A stretch of 64,000 nt of DNA from an uncultured Eubacteriales bacterium (lineage in GTDB: Bacteria > Bacillota > Clostridia > Christensenellales > Borkfalkiaceae), in assembly GCA_900540805.1 (NCBI GenBank), contig UQHL01000001.1, forward strand, positions 248,001-312,000. The letters are read 5' to 3'. The notes below the pieces were generated by a model. It did no database searches. It saw only the letters and a list, made by a program, of their open reading frames with translations, and was not told the origin of the DNA. Of this stretch, positions 9,284 through 18,240 are shown one piece after another. How positions within the stretch are numbered: position 1 is the stretch's first letter; each line of letters opens with the position of its first letter. Made by a program: the position numbers and the translations under genes.

Positions 9284-10162
9284 TTAAATAATATTTTTTA
9301 CTCCGAACATTTTTATCAGAAGGCGAATTTGATTGCCTGATGCTTTTTTATTAAAAATTTTTTTATATCGTTGACTAGCAAGTTTTATGTCATTAATAAT
9401 TTTTAATGGTGAAAATTTTTCAAATCTAATAATTCTAATAAAGAATACAATAGTCGATATAATATTATAAGGGAACGGTAAAAAATATTTTTTAATTACA
9501 TACGTATTCACATGACCATGCCTTTTTCGCTCAATATAACTTTCTCTTGTATGTTTACTTGGATTATGCTGAATTTTTAATATGGGATATTGAACAACTT
9601 GACCGCCATTTGTATAAAACGATAATCCAGCATATAACTCTTCAGAACCATATATTAAATTATTAGGATAAAGAATACCATCCACCGCACTTTTTCTAAT
9701 GAAATGACTACATCCTATATAATTTCTGATTTTCGACCATGAATTTTGTTTGCTATTTTTTATAGGAAGACCAACCAACTGAATTTTTTTCTCCGTATCA
9801 TAGCAATCAGTTCCCATCGCAGAAATTGACTTATCTTCATTCATATACTTATAAGCCTTATCCAAAACCATACCATCAGAAACAATCACTGCATCATCGT
9901 CAATAAAATAGCAAATATCGCCTGAAGCAGATTTAATTCCTTCGTTTCTGCCACCCGAAACGCCTAAATTATGTTTTTGATAGCAATACACAATATTCAA
10001 TCCAGTCAATCTAAGTTTTTCAATTATTTGTGGTGTATTGTCGTTAGAATTATTATCAATTATGACATATTCATGTTCAATCGTAACATGACTTTCACAC
10101 GACAAAATTGATTTTAATAGCTCTTGCGATCTATTACAAGTAATATAAATAATTGATAACAT
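9284..10162 (-). CDS. GT-A family 2 glycosyltransferase
   Basis: Glycosyltransferase of about 292 residues. Motifs are SIIYITCNRSQELLKS, VIIDNNSNDNTP and CYFIDDDAVI (DXD-like), then GGRNEGI, typical of rhamnosyl/galactofuranosyl-type GT2 enzymes; the sugar is not predictable. The ATG at 10162 is chosen because AGGAG lies eight bases before it and the family domain starts there. The frame is open for 61 more codons upstream, but that stretch is lysine/isoleucine-rich with no family match and is treated as non-coding. Confidence 0.85.
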   Translation of the reverse strand: MLSIIYITCNRSQELLKSILSCESHVTIEHEYVIIDNNSNDNTPQIIEKLRLTGLNIVYCYQKHNLGVSGGRNEGIKSASGDICYFIDDDAVIVSDGMVLDKAYKYMNEDKSISAMGTDCYDTEKKIQLVGLPIKNSKQNSWSKIRNYIGCSHFIRKSAVDGILYPNNLIYGSEELYAGLSFYTNGGQVVQYPILKIQHNPSKHTRESYIERKRHGHVNTYVIKKYFLPFPYNIISTIVFFIRIIRFEKFSPLKIINDIKLASQRYKKIFNKKASGNQIRLLIKMFGVKNII

Positions 10163-10729
10163 AAATGAACTCCTGATTTTTATAAGATATTCAAGATATA
10201 TAGCTTCTATTTTCTGCAAAACCAATTTATATAATTTTATATTTCTAATATTTCCACAAAAACTAGACACGAAATAAAAAGAGCTATATATCAAAATATA
10301 AAATTTACTCCATATTAAGACCTTGCTGGATAGAAAAATATACAAGTTAATATTCGTTAAAATATTTGGAAATATAGTTGCCTTTTAATCTAGATGAAAG
10401 AAACTAATATACTTGTCTATTATATTCAAACTAAAAGTCTAAAATAGATTGATAATAATCTCAATATCCAGAAAACACTATAACATGATCCATAATGCAC
10501 TCAAGTAACTTCATTATAAAAATTTTATAAAAAACCGATTTGACAATCTTTTTAGGCACTCCCATCTTTTTACAACTAACATACTTAAATTCACTTCTAA
10601 TTTCTGCGATTTTAAGCTATCTGTAAATCATATTCTAATATATTTATATACATATAGAAAAACTTTCCTTTTTATTACCTCTTGCAAACATTAATAAATA
10701 GGCACCCGACAGGCAATGACTCCAAGGCT
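10163..10729. other. AT-rich gap inside the capsule operon
   Basis: About 570 bases without a convincing gene, in an operon otherwise packed to within a few bases. On the minus strand near 10475-10630 there is an open stretch of about 50 codons without a start-site signal. It includes MGVPKKIVKSVFYKIF and may be the tail of a deleted gene. No terminator or clear promoter was seen. It may mark a cassette junction between the GC-richer genes to the right and the AT-rich genes to the left. Confidence 0.4.
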
Positions 10730-11863
10730 TTATAATAACTGTAATTCAGCGATAAAATTTTTAAAAGGCTCTTCCCAGCGATGGTAATCAAATAATTTTT
10801 TTTCAATAACTGGGATCGAATTTGCGTGAAGAATCTTTGTCATTTCCTCTTCTAAATTATCTTCTTTAACTATATATCCGTTTTTTTCATCTTTCAAAAA
10901 TAGTTTTAAATCACTAGTATCGTTGGCAATAACGGCCGTACCGCATGAAATAGCCTCGACAAATTTAGTTGGAAATCCTGCTTGAGTCACCCGATTTTTA
11001 GGACGTATAATAATCGCATACTCGCTTTGCCTAACTATATTTAAAGCCTCTGTGTGGGATATTCGGCCTTCAAAAAAAATTTTTGTCTCTTTCGGAGTAA
11101 CTCCATACATTTTTACAAATTGTTCTTGTGTAATTCCAACGATACGAAAAATAAAGTTATCTTTTTCTAAATTATTGAAACAAGCAACAACGTTTCCTAA
11201 TGCCTCTTTTGTCACAGCTGGACTTCCGCAATATACAAAACGTATTTTATCCGTTTTTTCTTTCTCGGATAAATTTTGATACTTTCTATCCTCTAAATCC
11301 ACTAGTGGCGGAACTACAATAATATTAGAAATATATTTTTTATAGTATTCCTCTAAGTATCGACTAATAGCGATCATTCCATCGCATTTTTTTTGATAAC
11401 GCTTCATACATAATACGGTATCTATATATTTCACAAATTTTATAGGATTAAAAGAAATTTTATTTTGATACCATTCTGTACAATCAACTGCTACTTTAAT
11501 ATGATGTTTGTGACAATATCGAAGGAGCTTTGAAAGCGGAAAAGCATGAAGGTTATAAGCAATAACTAATTTTATATTCTCGTATTTTTTTAGAATCATC
11601 AAATACTGTTTTATATCTATCATTTGCCTTATCCAACTTCTCAACGAACTTGGATAAGGGATCGGATAACTTTCAAAACCGTCCACATCTTTAGGCTCAT
11701 TAGAAAAAGAAACAATACTTTTATCTATCCCACAAAATACAACTTGAAAATTTAGAAGACGAAATATTTTGGCATTATTCAATACCCTATGAGCGGCGGC
11801 GTTTCTATCGGGTAACTCAAAGCCTCCAACATACAATATCTTTCCTTTACAATTTTCTATCAT
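10730..11863 (-). CDS. GT-B family 4 glycosyltransferase
   Basis: 377-residue glycosyltransferase. The N-terminal half begins ILYVGGFELPDRNAAAHRV. The C-terminal half holds RFVYCGSPAVTKEALGNVV and the donor-binding PTKFVEAISCGTAVIANDTSDLK, the GT4 pattern where a glutamate (VEA) contacts the nucleotide sugar. Its ATG overlaps the stop of the upstream epimerase by four bases, so the two are translationally coupled. Donor unknown. Confidence 0.85.
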   Translation of the reverse strand: MIENCKGKILYVGGFELPDRNAAAHRVLNNAKIFRLLNFQVVFCGIDKSIVSFSNEPKDVDGFESYPIPYPSSLRSWIRQMIDIKQYLMILKKYENIKLVIAYNLHAFPLSKLLRYCHKHHIKVAVDCTEWYQNKISFNPIKFVKYIDTVLCMKRYQKKCDGMIAISRYLEEYYKKYISNIIVVPPLVDLEDRKYQNLSEKEKTDKIRFVYCGSPAVTKEALGNVVACFNNLEKDNFIFRIVGITQEQFVKMYGVTPKETKIFFEGRISHTEALNIVRQSEYAIIIRPKNRVTQAGFPTKFVEAISCGTAVIANDTSDLKLFLKDEKNGYIVKEDNLEEEMTKILHANSIPVIEKKLFDYHRWEEPFKNFIAELQLL

Positions 11864-12834
11864 AAATTCTCTTTATACCAATCGATAGCTTCATTTAATC
11901 CACATGAAAAATCATATTCCGGGTCATATCCTAATAATTCTTTTGCTTTTGTAATCTCGGCGTTTGAATGTTTTATATCGCCTTTTCTGTCAGGACCGAA
12001 TTTAGGCTCAATATTTTTTCCTAATGCTTTTGTAAGCGTGTGATAAATATCGATCAAATACTCCCGTCCGCCATAAGCGATATTAAACGCTTGTCCGGCA
12101 GCTTCATGCGAAGCCAAACATGCTTTTAAATTTGCTTCAATAACATTATCGATATACGTGAAATCCCGACTTTGCTTTCCGTCGCCGTTTATAATGGGCT
12201 GTTCATCGTTTATTAGCTGTTTTATAAATTTAGGTATAACTGCCGCATATGCTCCATTCGGATCCTGTCTACGACCAAATACATTAAAATACCTCATTCC
12301 GTAAGTATCAAGCCCGTAAAATTTGGTGTACAGCTTTGCCCATTCCTCATCGCAACGTTTGGTCAAGGCATATGGAGAAAGCAAATTTCCTTCCCTACCC
12401 TCTGTTTTAGGCAAATTTGGTTCATCTCCGTATACTGAGGACGATGAGGCATAAACAAATTTTTTCGCTCCTTTCAGCCGAGCAGCTTCTAACATATTCA
12501 ATGTACCTTGAATATTGTTAGCACAATAAAAAAGCGGCATTTCAAAAGAACGCGGCACACTTCCCCAAGCGGCTTGATGTAAAACGTAATCCATGTTCTC
12601 ACACGCGTTCATACACACGTCAAAATCTTTGATATCCCCTTTCACAAATTCATAATTAGGGTGTTCTAAAAACATATCGACGTTTACCTGTTTTCCTGTA
12701 GAGAGATCGTCCAAACAACGTACTCGATATCCCATATTCAATAGTGCTTCGCAAAGGTTCGAACCGATAAATCCCGCCCCGCCCGTCACCAAAAACTTTG
12801 AATCCGAAGAGAACTTTAAATCTTTATATCCCAT
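11860..12834 (-). CDS. UDP-N-acetylglucosamine 4-epimerase (WbpP/TviC-like)
   Basis: Extended SDR of 324 residues that should interconvert UDP-GlcNAc and UDP-GalNAc (or the corresponding uronates). It has TGGAGFIG (NAD binding), DDLSTG, the catalytic YASSSSVYG followed by SPYALTK (YxxxK), and RYFNVFGRRQDPNGAYAAVIP, which is characteristic of the WbpP/WbgU/TviC group. It lies 15 bp from the dehydrogenase at 12850, and the pair matches the wbpO-wbpP (tviB-tviC) module for UDP-GalNAc uronic acid. The enzyme class is well supported; the exact substrate is inferred from the pair. Confidence 0.88.
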   Translation of the reverse strand: MGYKDLKFSSDSKFLVTGGAGFIGSNLCEALLNMGYRVRCLDDLSTGKQVNVDMFLEHPNYEFVKGDIKDFDVCMNACENMDYVLHQAAWGSVPRSFEMPLFYCANNIQGTLNMLEAARLKGAKKFVYASSSSVYGDEPNLPKTEGREGNLLSPYALTKRCDEEWAKLYTKFYGLDTYGMRYFNVFGRRQDPNGAYAAVIPKFIKQLINDEQPIINGDGKQSRDFTYIDNVIEANLKACLASHEAAGQAFNIAYGGREYLIDIYHTLTKALGKNIEPKFGPDRKGDIKHSNAEITKAKELLGYDPEYDFSCGLNEAIDWYKENL

Positions 12835-12849
12835 AATTCTTCTCCCGTT

Positions 12850-14166
12850 TTATAGTCTCCAGTAGTTATAACCCGCCTTTTCATACGCTTGCCGATCAAG
12901 CAAGCCTTTGATATCGAGCAAAACTTTCTGTCCCTGCCCAAAAAACTTGTTGATATCTTCCATTGAAAGTTTAGAAAAAGCGTCATGAGCCACCGCTAAA
13001 ATCACAGCGTCCATGTTTTGAATTTGAGTCATATCCGCAAAATTCAAGCCATAAAGTCGTTTCGCTTCGGCAACATCCGCAGCGGGATCAGCAACAATCG
13101 GCTCAATTCCATATTCCCGAAGCTCCTTTACAATATCAAAAACCTTGCTATTTCTTGTATCGGGACAATTTTCCTTAAAGGTAAATCCGAGAATTGCTAC
13201 CCTCGCATTCTTCACCGCTTTTTCCGACTTAATTAAATTTTTAACTAAATTTTCCGCTACATACTTACCCATATCGTCGTTGATGCGGCGTCCAGCAAGA
13301 ATCACTTGACTATGGTAACCAAGCATTTCCGCCTTATAGGTGAGATAATACGGATCGACTCCGATACAATGTCCCCCTACAAGTCCGGGATAAAATTTAA
13401 GAAAATTCCATTTCGTTCCCGCGGCTTCCAATACAGATTTCGTATCTATGCCAAGTTTATTGAAAATGATAGAAAGTTCGTTCATAAATGCGATATTGAT
13501 ATCGCGCTGGCTGTTCTCAATAACTTTTGCCGCTTCTGCCACCTTGATACAAGAGGCACGATGCACGCCCGCATCTACTACAAGTTCATACACTTTTGCC
13601 ACAATATCAAGAGTTTCTTCGTCCATTCCTGAAACGATTTTTTTAATTGTTTCTAATCGATGAATTTTATCGCCGGGATTGATTCTTTCAGGCGAATAGC
13701 CGACTTTGAAATCCACGCCGCATTTCAGCCCCGATTCTTTTTCGAGAATCGGTACACACACTTCTTCGGTGACACCGGGATATACGGTGGATTCAAACAC
13801 AATCACACTTCCCGTGGTCAAATTTCTTCCTAATATACGGCTGGCGCCCTCGACAGGAGTCAAATCGGGCGTATGGTCATCATAAACAGGAGTTGGCACC
13901 GCCACAATGTGGAATTTTGCCTCACGAAGTTTTGTTTCATCTGAGGTAAATTCTACTGAAGTACTTTTAATCGTTTCGTTTCCAACCTCTTTTGTAGGAT
14001 CTATACCCGATTTATAAAGTTCTATTTTCCCTTCGTTTAAATCATAGCCAATAACCTTGATTTTTTTAGCAAAAGCGACCGCTATCGGCATACCTACGTA
14101 GCCAAGACCAACAAGTGACAATTTCTCTTTTCCATTTACAAGTTCTTCATAAAATTTTGTATACAT
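12850..14166 (-). CDS. UDP-N-acetyl-hexosamine 6-dehydrogenase (WbpO/TviB family)
   Basis: NAD-dependent four-electron oxidation of a UDP-HexNAc at C6 to the uronic acid. Over 438 residues it shows SLVGLGYVGMPIAVAFA (Rossmann), VPTPVYDDHTPDLTPV, FESTVYPGVTEE, GYSPERINPGD, and the catalytic cysteine in GGHCIGVDPYYL, followed by GFTFKENCPDTRNSK. All are standard for the nucleotide-sugar dehydrogenase family and closest in style to TviB/WbpO. With the adjacent 4-epimerase it should give UDP-GalNAcA, so the capsule is probably acidic. Confidence 0.92.
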   Translation of the reverse strand: MYTKFYEELVNGKEKLSLVGLGYVGMPIAVAFAKKIKVIGYDLNEGKIELYKSGIDPTKEVGNETIKSTSVEFTSDETKLREAKFHIVAVPTPVYDDHTPDLTPVEGASRILGRNLTTGSVIVFESTVYPGVTEEVCVPILEKESGLKCGVDFKVGYSPERINPGDKIHRLETIKKIVSGMDEETLDIVAKVYELVVDAGVHRASCIKVAEAAKVIENSQRDINIAFMNELSIIFNKLGIDTKSVLEAAGTKWNFLKFYPGLVGGHCIGVDPYYLTYKAEMLGYHSQVILAGRRINDDMGKYVAENLVKNLIKSEKAVKNARVAILGFTFKENCPDTRNSKVFDIVKELREYGIEPIVADPAADVAEAKRLYGLNFADMTQIQNMDAVILAVAHDAFSKLSMEDINKFFGQGQKVLLDIKGLLDRQAYEKAGYNYWRL

Positions 14167-14167
14167 T

Positions 14168-15268
14168 TTATTTTCTCCTTTGGATTCTAGTCAACTCCTC
14201 CATATATCGTTCGATCACAATATTTCTGTCATACTCTTTCTCTACTTTTGCCCTGCCCTTGCGTCCCATTTCAACCTTTTTCCCATAAGGCAACTGCAGA
14301 AATTGTTTTATTGCCGCCTCAAGGCTTTCAACATCTTTTACTTTACAACTGAAACCAGTTATTCCTTCTTCAAAGGTTTCCCTGCACCCCGAAACATCCG
14401 AAGCAATCACGGGTCTAGCAGAGGCAGCCGCTTCGAGCAATACGTTAGACATTCCTTCAAAATAAGACGGAAGGACAATGCAATGCGCCTTTTGAATAAA
14501 CGAAATCACATTATCCTGTCTTCCGTGAAAAACAATTGCCCTCTCTTTTGCTGCTTTTTCTATTTCTACGACTAAGCCACCATCATCCCAACCGACGACA
14601 TCAAAAAAAACATTCTCATATTTAGCTCGTATGCGTCGCGCGCATTCAAACAGTTCCAAAACGCCTTTTGACCGCATAATCCTACCGATAAATAAAAACC
14701 TGATTCCGTCTTTTTCTTCCGGATACTCCAGCGGAATAAATTTTTCTAAATTTACACCGCTTCCAGGAAGCAACTTGTGCTTTTCTGGATATAACTTCTT
14801 CTCCTTGAAAAAACGCATATTTTCTTCATTCTGAAAGAAAATCGTCTGAACTTTTTTCAACGCAATTTTGTATAAAGCAAGCGTTATTTTCTGTAATATG
14901 CCTCTTTGCTCAACGGCTATCCCTAATCCCGTTATATTCACCACACACGGAATTTTCAGTGCTTTACATGCCAGTGCTCCGTAAATATTGGGTTTTATGG
15001 TATATGTAAATACCATATCGGGCTTTATACTTTTCAGCACCTTTTTATAATTCGCCAGTAATTTCAAATCTTTAACCGGATTCGTCCCATGTCGATCCAT
15101 GTCAATTTTTATATATTGGCATCCGAGTTTCTTTAAATCGTTAATCCGATTGCCATAAGGAAACACAATAAAAACCTCGTGTCGATCTAGCAATAGCCGT
15201 TCAATCAATTCTAAACGAAAATTGTAGAGTACAATATCATGATTTGCCAATAACAAAACCTTACTCAT
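14168..15268 (-). CDS. GT-B family 4 glycosyltransferase (PglA/WbpU-like)
   Basis: About 366 residues with the N-terminal KVLLLANHDIVLYNFRLELIERLL, then VFTYTIKPNIYGALACK. The GT4 C-terminal part is FLFIGRIMRSKGVLELFECARRI and VLPSYFEGMSNVLLEAAASARPVIASDVSGCRE (E-x7-E). Such enzymes usually add GalNAc or a related sugar early in assembly, consistent with its place next to the initiating transferase. The ATG at 15268 is preferred because GGAG lies seven bases before it and the domain begins there. It overlaps the upstream SDR gene by eight bases. Confidence 0.88.
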   Translation of the reverse strand: MSKVLLLANHDIVLYNFRLELIERLLLDRHEVFIVFPYGNRINDLKKLGCQYIKIDMDRHGTNPVKDLKLLANYKKVLKSIKPDMVFTYTIKPNIYGALACKALKIPCVVNITGLGIAVEQRGILQKITLALYKIALKKVQTIFFQNEENMRFFKEKKLYPEKHKLLPGSGVNLEKFIPLEYPEEKDGIRFLFIGRIMRSKGVLELFECARRIRAKYENVFFDVVGWDDGGLVVEIEKAAKERAIVFHGRQDNVISFIQKAHCIVLPSYFEGMSNVLLEAAASARPVIASDVSGCRETFEEGITGFSCKVKDVESLEAAIKQFLQLPYGKKVEMGRKGRAKVEKEYDRNIVIERYMEELTRIQRRK

Positions 15269-16139
15269 TTCGCTCCGTTCCCTTAATCGATTCGGCCAAT
15301 GATACCTTTCGATATTCTTCTTTATATTCACTCATGCTTTTTTCATAAATCAGATTTCCGAAAGCCTTATTGACAAGTCCTGTAAAATGACTCATAATCT
15401 TCAAAAACCACCCGAAACCTTTTACTAATCGAACTTTCTTCCCATAAAGAGCAGCAATCATCTTTACCATTTCACTTGTATTAATGTATTCCTTATTTTG
15501 CGGCCAAAATATTCCCTGTTCTTCATTTTCTATCATAAGACGGACGAATTCCACCAAATTCCCTACATACAGCATCGAGCGTTCATTTCTGACAGACGGA
15601 AACAGCGGAAATTTTTGCGCCAATTTCGATAAAATCGGGTAATTGCCCTTACTTCCTTTTCCGTAAATCATCGGCGGTCGCAAAATCACCACCTTAAAAT
15701 TATCATTTTCTAAGGCCATTAAACCTTTTTCCGCCTGCACTTTGCTGTCCCCATAACAATTTGCCGGCGAAACCGGAGTTTCTTTCTTTATCATTTTTTG
15801 TTTTCCGATTGGTGCGCTTTCGCCGTATACGATAGCGCTACTCATGAAAACAAACTGTTTCACCCCGTCTTCTTTCGCTTTTTTTGCCGTTTCAATCGTC
15901 AAATCTGTATTGATACTGTAATATAACTTTTCTTTTTCCTTACTGATTTTTCCATTATCCGAATGTGCAATCCCCGCTACATGAAAAACCGCATCATATC
16001 CCGAAAAACTTTTTTCCCGCCAGCTCCCGTCTATCATGTCCACCGTGTCCGTTTCATACCTCTCCGGCCACTGCGATACATACTTCTCAAACGACATCCC
16101 GATATAGCTGTTCGCTCCCGTTATGAGTATCTTCTTCAC
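15261..16139 (-). CDS. NAD-dependent epimerase/reductase (WbpV/Gne-like SDR)
   Basis: Extended SDR of 292 residues with GANSYIGMSFEKY (NAD binding), FHVAGIAH, FMSSAIVYGE and CYGDSK (YxxxK). Short SDRs of this kind next to the initiating transferase often act as C4 reductase or epimerase on a UDP-4-keto or UDP-HexNAc sugar (WbpV, WbpK, WcfK types). The 4,6-dehydratase at the left end of the window could supply a 4-keto sugar for it. The substrate is inferred only. Coupled by overlaps at both ends (four bases with the sugar transferase, eight with the GT4). Confidence 0.78.
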   Translation of the reverse strand: MKKILITGANSYIGMSFEKYVSQWPERYETDTVDMIDGSWREKSFSGYDAVFHVAGIAHSDNGKISKEKEKLYYSINTDLTIETAKKAKEDGVKQFVFMSSAIVYGESAPIGKQKMIKKETPVSPANCYGDSKVQAEKGLMALENDNFKVVILRPPMIYGKGSKGNYPILSKLAQKFPLFPSVRNERSMLYVGNLVEFVRLMIENEEQGIFWPQNKEYINTSEMVKMIAALYGKKVRLVKGFGWFLKIMSHFTGLVNKAFGNLIYEKSMSEYKEEYRKVSLAESIKGTERNE

Positions 16140-16852
16140 AACTCTTCCTCCGATTCCAAGGGGCCAATTCCCTTTTCACTTATAGCAGCTTCCGCCGAAA
16201 CTCCAGTATCATCTTTCGGACTTTTAGTCAATTTTCCCTCCGTTTCTTCTCCACGATGCAATTCTCCCGTACCACCTTCCACGACGCCCTTGTGTCTGAA
16301 TACCGCCGCTATCGTTTTGAAAAAGCATTTGCAATCAAATGCAACCGACATTTTTTCGACATATTCTCCGTCAAGCGCGGCTTTTACAGGTATTTCCAAC
16401 TCGTCCCGCCCGTTAATTTGCGCCCAGCCCGTGAGTCCTGGCTTGACATCATTTGCTCCGTACTTATCCCTTTCAGCTATAAGATCATCTTGATTCCAAA
16501 GTGCCGGACGAGGACCGATAATAGACATTTTACCTGAAAAAATATTAAACATCTGCGGAAGTTCATCTAATGAAGTTTTCCGTAAAAACTTGCCAACGCG
16601 AGTAATCCATTGCTCAGAATTTTCAAGCATGTGAGTAGGCGTATCATGAGGCGTATCTACCCGCATTGTACGGAATTTTAGAATATAGAAATACTTTTTA
16701 TGAATTCCGACTCGCTTTTGTTTAAAAAAAATCGGACCTCTCGAATCTATTTTTATGGCAATAATTAAAATAATCCATATCGGCATAAGAATAATAATTC
16801 CTATTCCCGATAAAATCAAGTCTATCAGTCTTTTAAAAAAATGCTTATACAT
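16136..16852 (-). CDS. Initiating undecaprenyl-phosphate sugar-1-phosphate transferase (Bac_transf)
   Basis: Membrane enzyme that loads the first sugar-phosphate onto undecaprenyl phosphate. One hydrophobic segment (LIDLILSGIGIIILMPIWIIL) is followed by the catalytic core: FFKQKRVGIHKKYFYILKFRTM, KTSLDELPQMFNIFSGKMSIIGPRPAL and KPGLTGWAQINGRD. It is the short (PglC/WcaJ core) form. The last ~50 residues form an acidic, low-complexity tail rich in Glu, Gly and Lys that is not part of the usual domain. First gene of the operon, about 75 bases after the mapped promoter. Confidence 0.93.
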   Translation of the reverse strand: MYKHFFKRLIDLILSGIGIIILMPIWIILIIAIKIDSRGPIFFKQKRVGIHKKYFYILKFRTMRVDTPHDTPTHMLENSEQWITRVGKFLRKTSLDELPQMFNIFSGKMSIIGPRPALWNQDDLIAERDKYGANDVKPGLTGWAQINGRDELEIPVKAALDGEYVEKMSVAFDCKCFFKTIAAVFRHKGVVEGGTGELHRGEETEGKLTKSPKDDTGVSAEAAISEKGIGPLESEEEL

Positions 16853-16932
16853 AATTTTCCTTATATTATGTTGAACCAGATAATTATTATTTATAAAACG
16901 GCAGAATAAACTTATAAAACTTACCGATAGAT

Positions 16933-16961
16933 ATTATATCACAAGACTTTCACCTTGTCAA
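16933..16961 (-). promoter_or_regulatory. Promoter of the capsule operon
   Basis: On the minus strand: TTGACA (16956-16961), 17 bases, TATAAT (16933-16938). Transcription should begin near 16926, giving a leader of about 75 bases to the first capsule gene. A perfect consensus with optimal spacing predicts strong expression unless repressed. Confidence 0.85.
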
Positions 16962-17234
16962 TTAATTCACTCGGATAGGTCAAGTGTGCATATACTGAAT
17001 AAAACTGCAAAATTATTCAATTTTAAAACATTTTTCGAGAAAAATATTCACAAAATTTTATAATTTTTTAGTTTAAATAGGCTAAATTTCGACAGCAGAA
17101 CTATTTTTTCGCCAACTTCTTCTGTGAAATTTTTCCAAGGATAACTATTAATCCCCCCTATTCTTTTACTCCCCGTCAAAAATAGATTATTCACTTTATA
17201 AAGTACGTCCATCTCCTCTCCTTCTTAAACCAAA
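16962..17234. other. AT-rich intergenic stretch between capsule promoter and accessory region
   Basis: No gene, repeat or RNA was recognised. The sequence is AT-rich with several oligo-T runs and separates the capsule promoter from the terminator of the gene at 17271. Confidence 0.5.
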
Positions 17235-17263
17235 CACCGCCGAACAGGTAACGTTCGGCGGTG
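17235..17263 (-). terminator. Hairpin terminator after the 17271 gene
   Basis: CACCGCCGAAC (17235-17245) and GTTCGGCGGTG (17253-17263) form an 11-bp perfect stem with a seven-base loop. On the minus strand it is followed by a T-rich stretch. It lies seven bases after the stop codon. Confidence 0.8.
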
Positions 17264-17270
17264 CCTTTTC

Positions 17271-18176
17271 TCAAAATTTGGGCGGAATCAAATATTCGCC
17301 CTCGCTGTCAATATCCGTCCCCGAAACCGTAAAATTCCATGCCAGCCGCTTCCCCTCGCTGCTTTCGTTGCACATCAGAATATGCAGCTCATATAGAGCG
17401 CCGTTTTTCGCCACCTCCACGCCTTCCGCTTTTGTCATGGCGGGCGGCTTTCTTTTGGCGGGAAGCTCCAAATAACTTTTCGGCTTATGCACAATCCCCT
17501 CCCATTCGATGACGTTCGCGTTCCTCACGACCAACGTCGGCAGGCCAATAAATCGTATTTCCACGCGGCTTCCCGCTTTCACGATCCCCGATAACGTTTG
17601 CCCGACATAGTTGATAAAGCGGATGTTTTTCTTCAAAGCCGCCTCCGCTCTTTCCACTTCCCGATAGGACAATTCCACCAAAAGCAAATTTTCTTTGTCC
17701 TTTTCCTCTAAATACGTTGACAGCATATCTTTGACTTTTTGCGTCATATACCCCAAACAAAACACCCGAATATCCGCGATTTCCTTCAAAATTTCTTGCG
17801 GCAGCTGCTTGCAGATTTTCAGCTTATTGTCCAAATAATTATCAAATTTCCGCCTGATCGCCTCCTCGTCTATCTCAAATCCTTCTCTATTTTTCGCCTC
17901 GATCTCTTTCCAAAGCAAACTTTTCAAGGCTTGCCGACTTTCTTTTGCCAATCCGGAACGGGTCAACGTTCTATCCACCCACGGAAGATCGTTCGCATCG
18001 AGCGGCGACAAACGCGCTTTTTCTTTTATCATAAAGCTCTCCAACTCTTTTTGATAAAATCGGCGGTAAATTTCTTCTTCGGCTCTCCCTGCCTCCTCGC
18101 ATACCTTTGTCCCGCGTCCGAGGGTTAACGGATAAAGAATGTCATAAAACCATTCCTTCGTCAAATAGTATTTCAT
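17271..18176 (-). CDS. Unknown protein, DUF4085-like
   Basis: About 301 residues, soluble, rich in Glu, Lys and Arg and largely helical. The start MKYYLTKEWFYDILYP resembles the opening of the DUF4085 family, whose function is unknown; the match is from memory of that pattern. The ATG at 18176 is preferred over one 18 codons upstream because AGAGGAAAC lies just before it. It has its own terminator and follows a hairpin after the 18241 gene. Not recognised further; both genes look like accessory cargo. Confidence 0.6.
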   Translation of the reverse strand: MKYYLTKEWFYDILYPLTLGRGTKVCEEAGRAEEEIYRRFYQKELESFMIKEKARLSPLDANDLPWVDRTLTRSGLAKESRQALKSLLWKEIEAKNREGFEIDEEAIRRKFDNYLDNKLKICKQLPQEILKEIADIRVFCLGYMTQKVKDMLSTYLEEKDKENLLLVELSYREVERAEAALKKNIRFINYVGQTLSGIVKAGSRVEIRFIGLPTLVVRNANVIEWEGIVHKPKSYLELPAKRKPPAMTKAEGVEVAKNGALYELHILMCNESSEGKRLAWNFTVSGTDIDSEGEYLIPPKF

Positions 18177-18193
18177 AACGTTTCCTCTGTGCC

Positions 18194-18227
18194 ATGCCCC
18201 TGAAAACAACCTTTCAGGGGCATTTTT
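18194..18227. terminator. Hairpin between the 17271 and 18241 genes
   Basis: ATGCCCCTGAAA (18194-18205) and TTTCAGGGGCAT (18212-18223) form a perfect 12-bp stem. The T run follows on the plus strand, while on the minus strand (the coding strand here) the hairpin is not followed by T. It may attenuate or stabilise rather than stop transcription between the two minus-strand genes. Confidence 0.6.
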
Positions 18228-18240
18228 CATTTACTGAAAT

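Noticed and set aside
10163..10345. An N-terminal extension of 61 codons for the GT2 gene at 9284
   Set aside because: The glycosyltransferase domain and a strong ribosome site both point to the ATG at 10162; the extension has no family resemblance.
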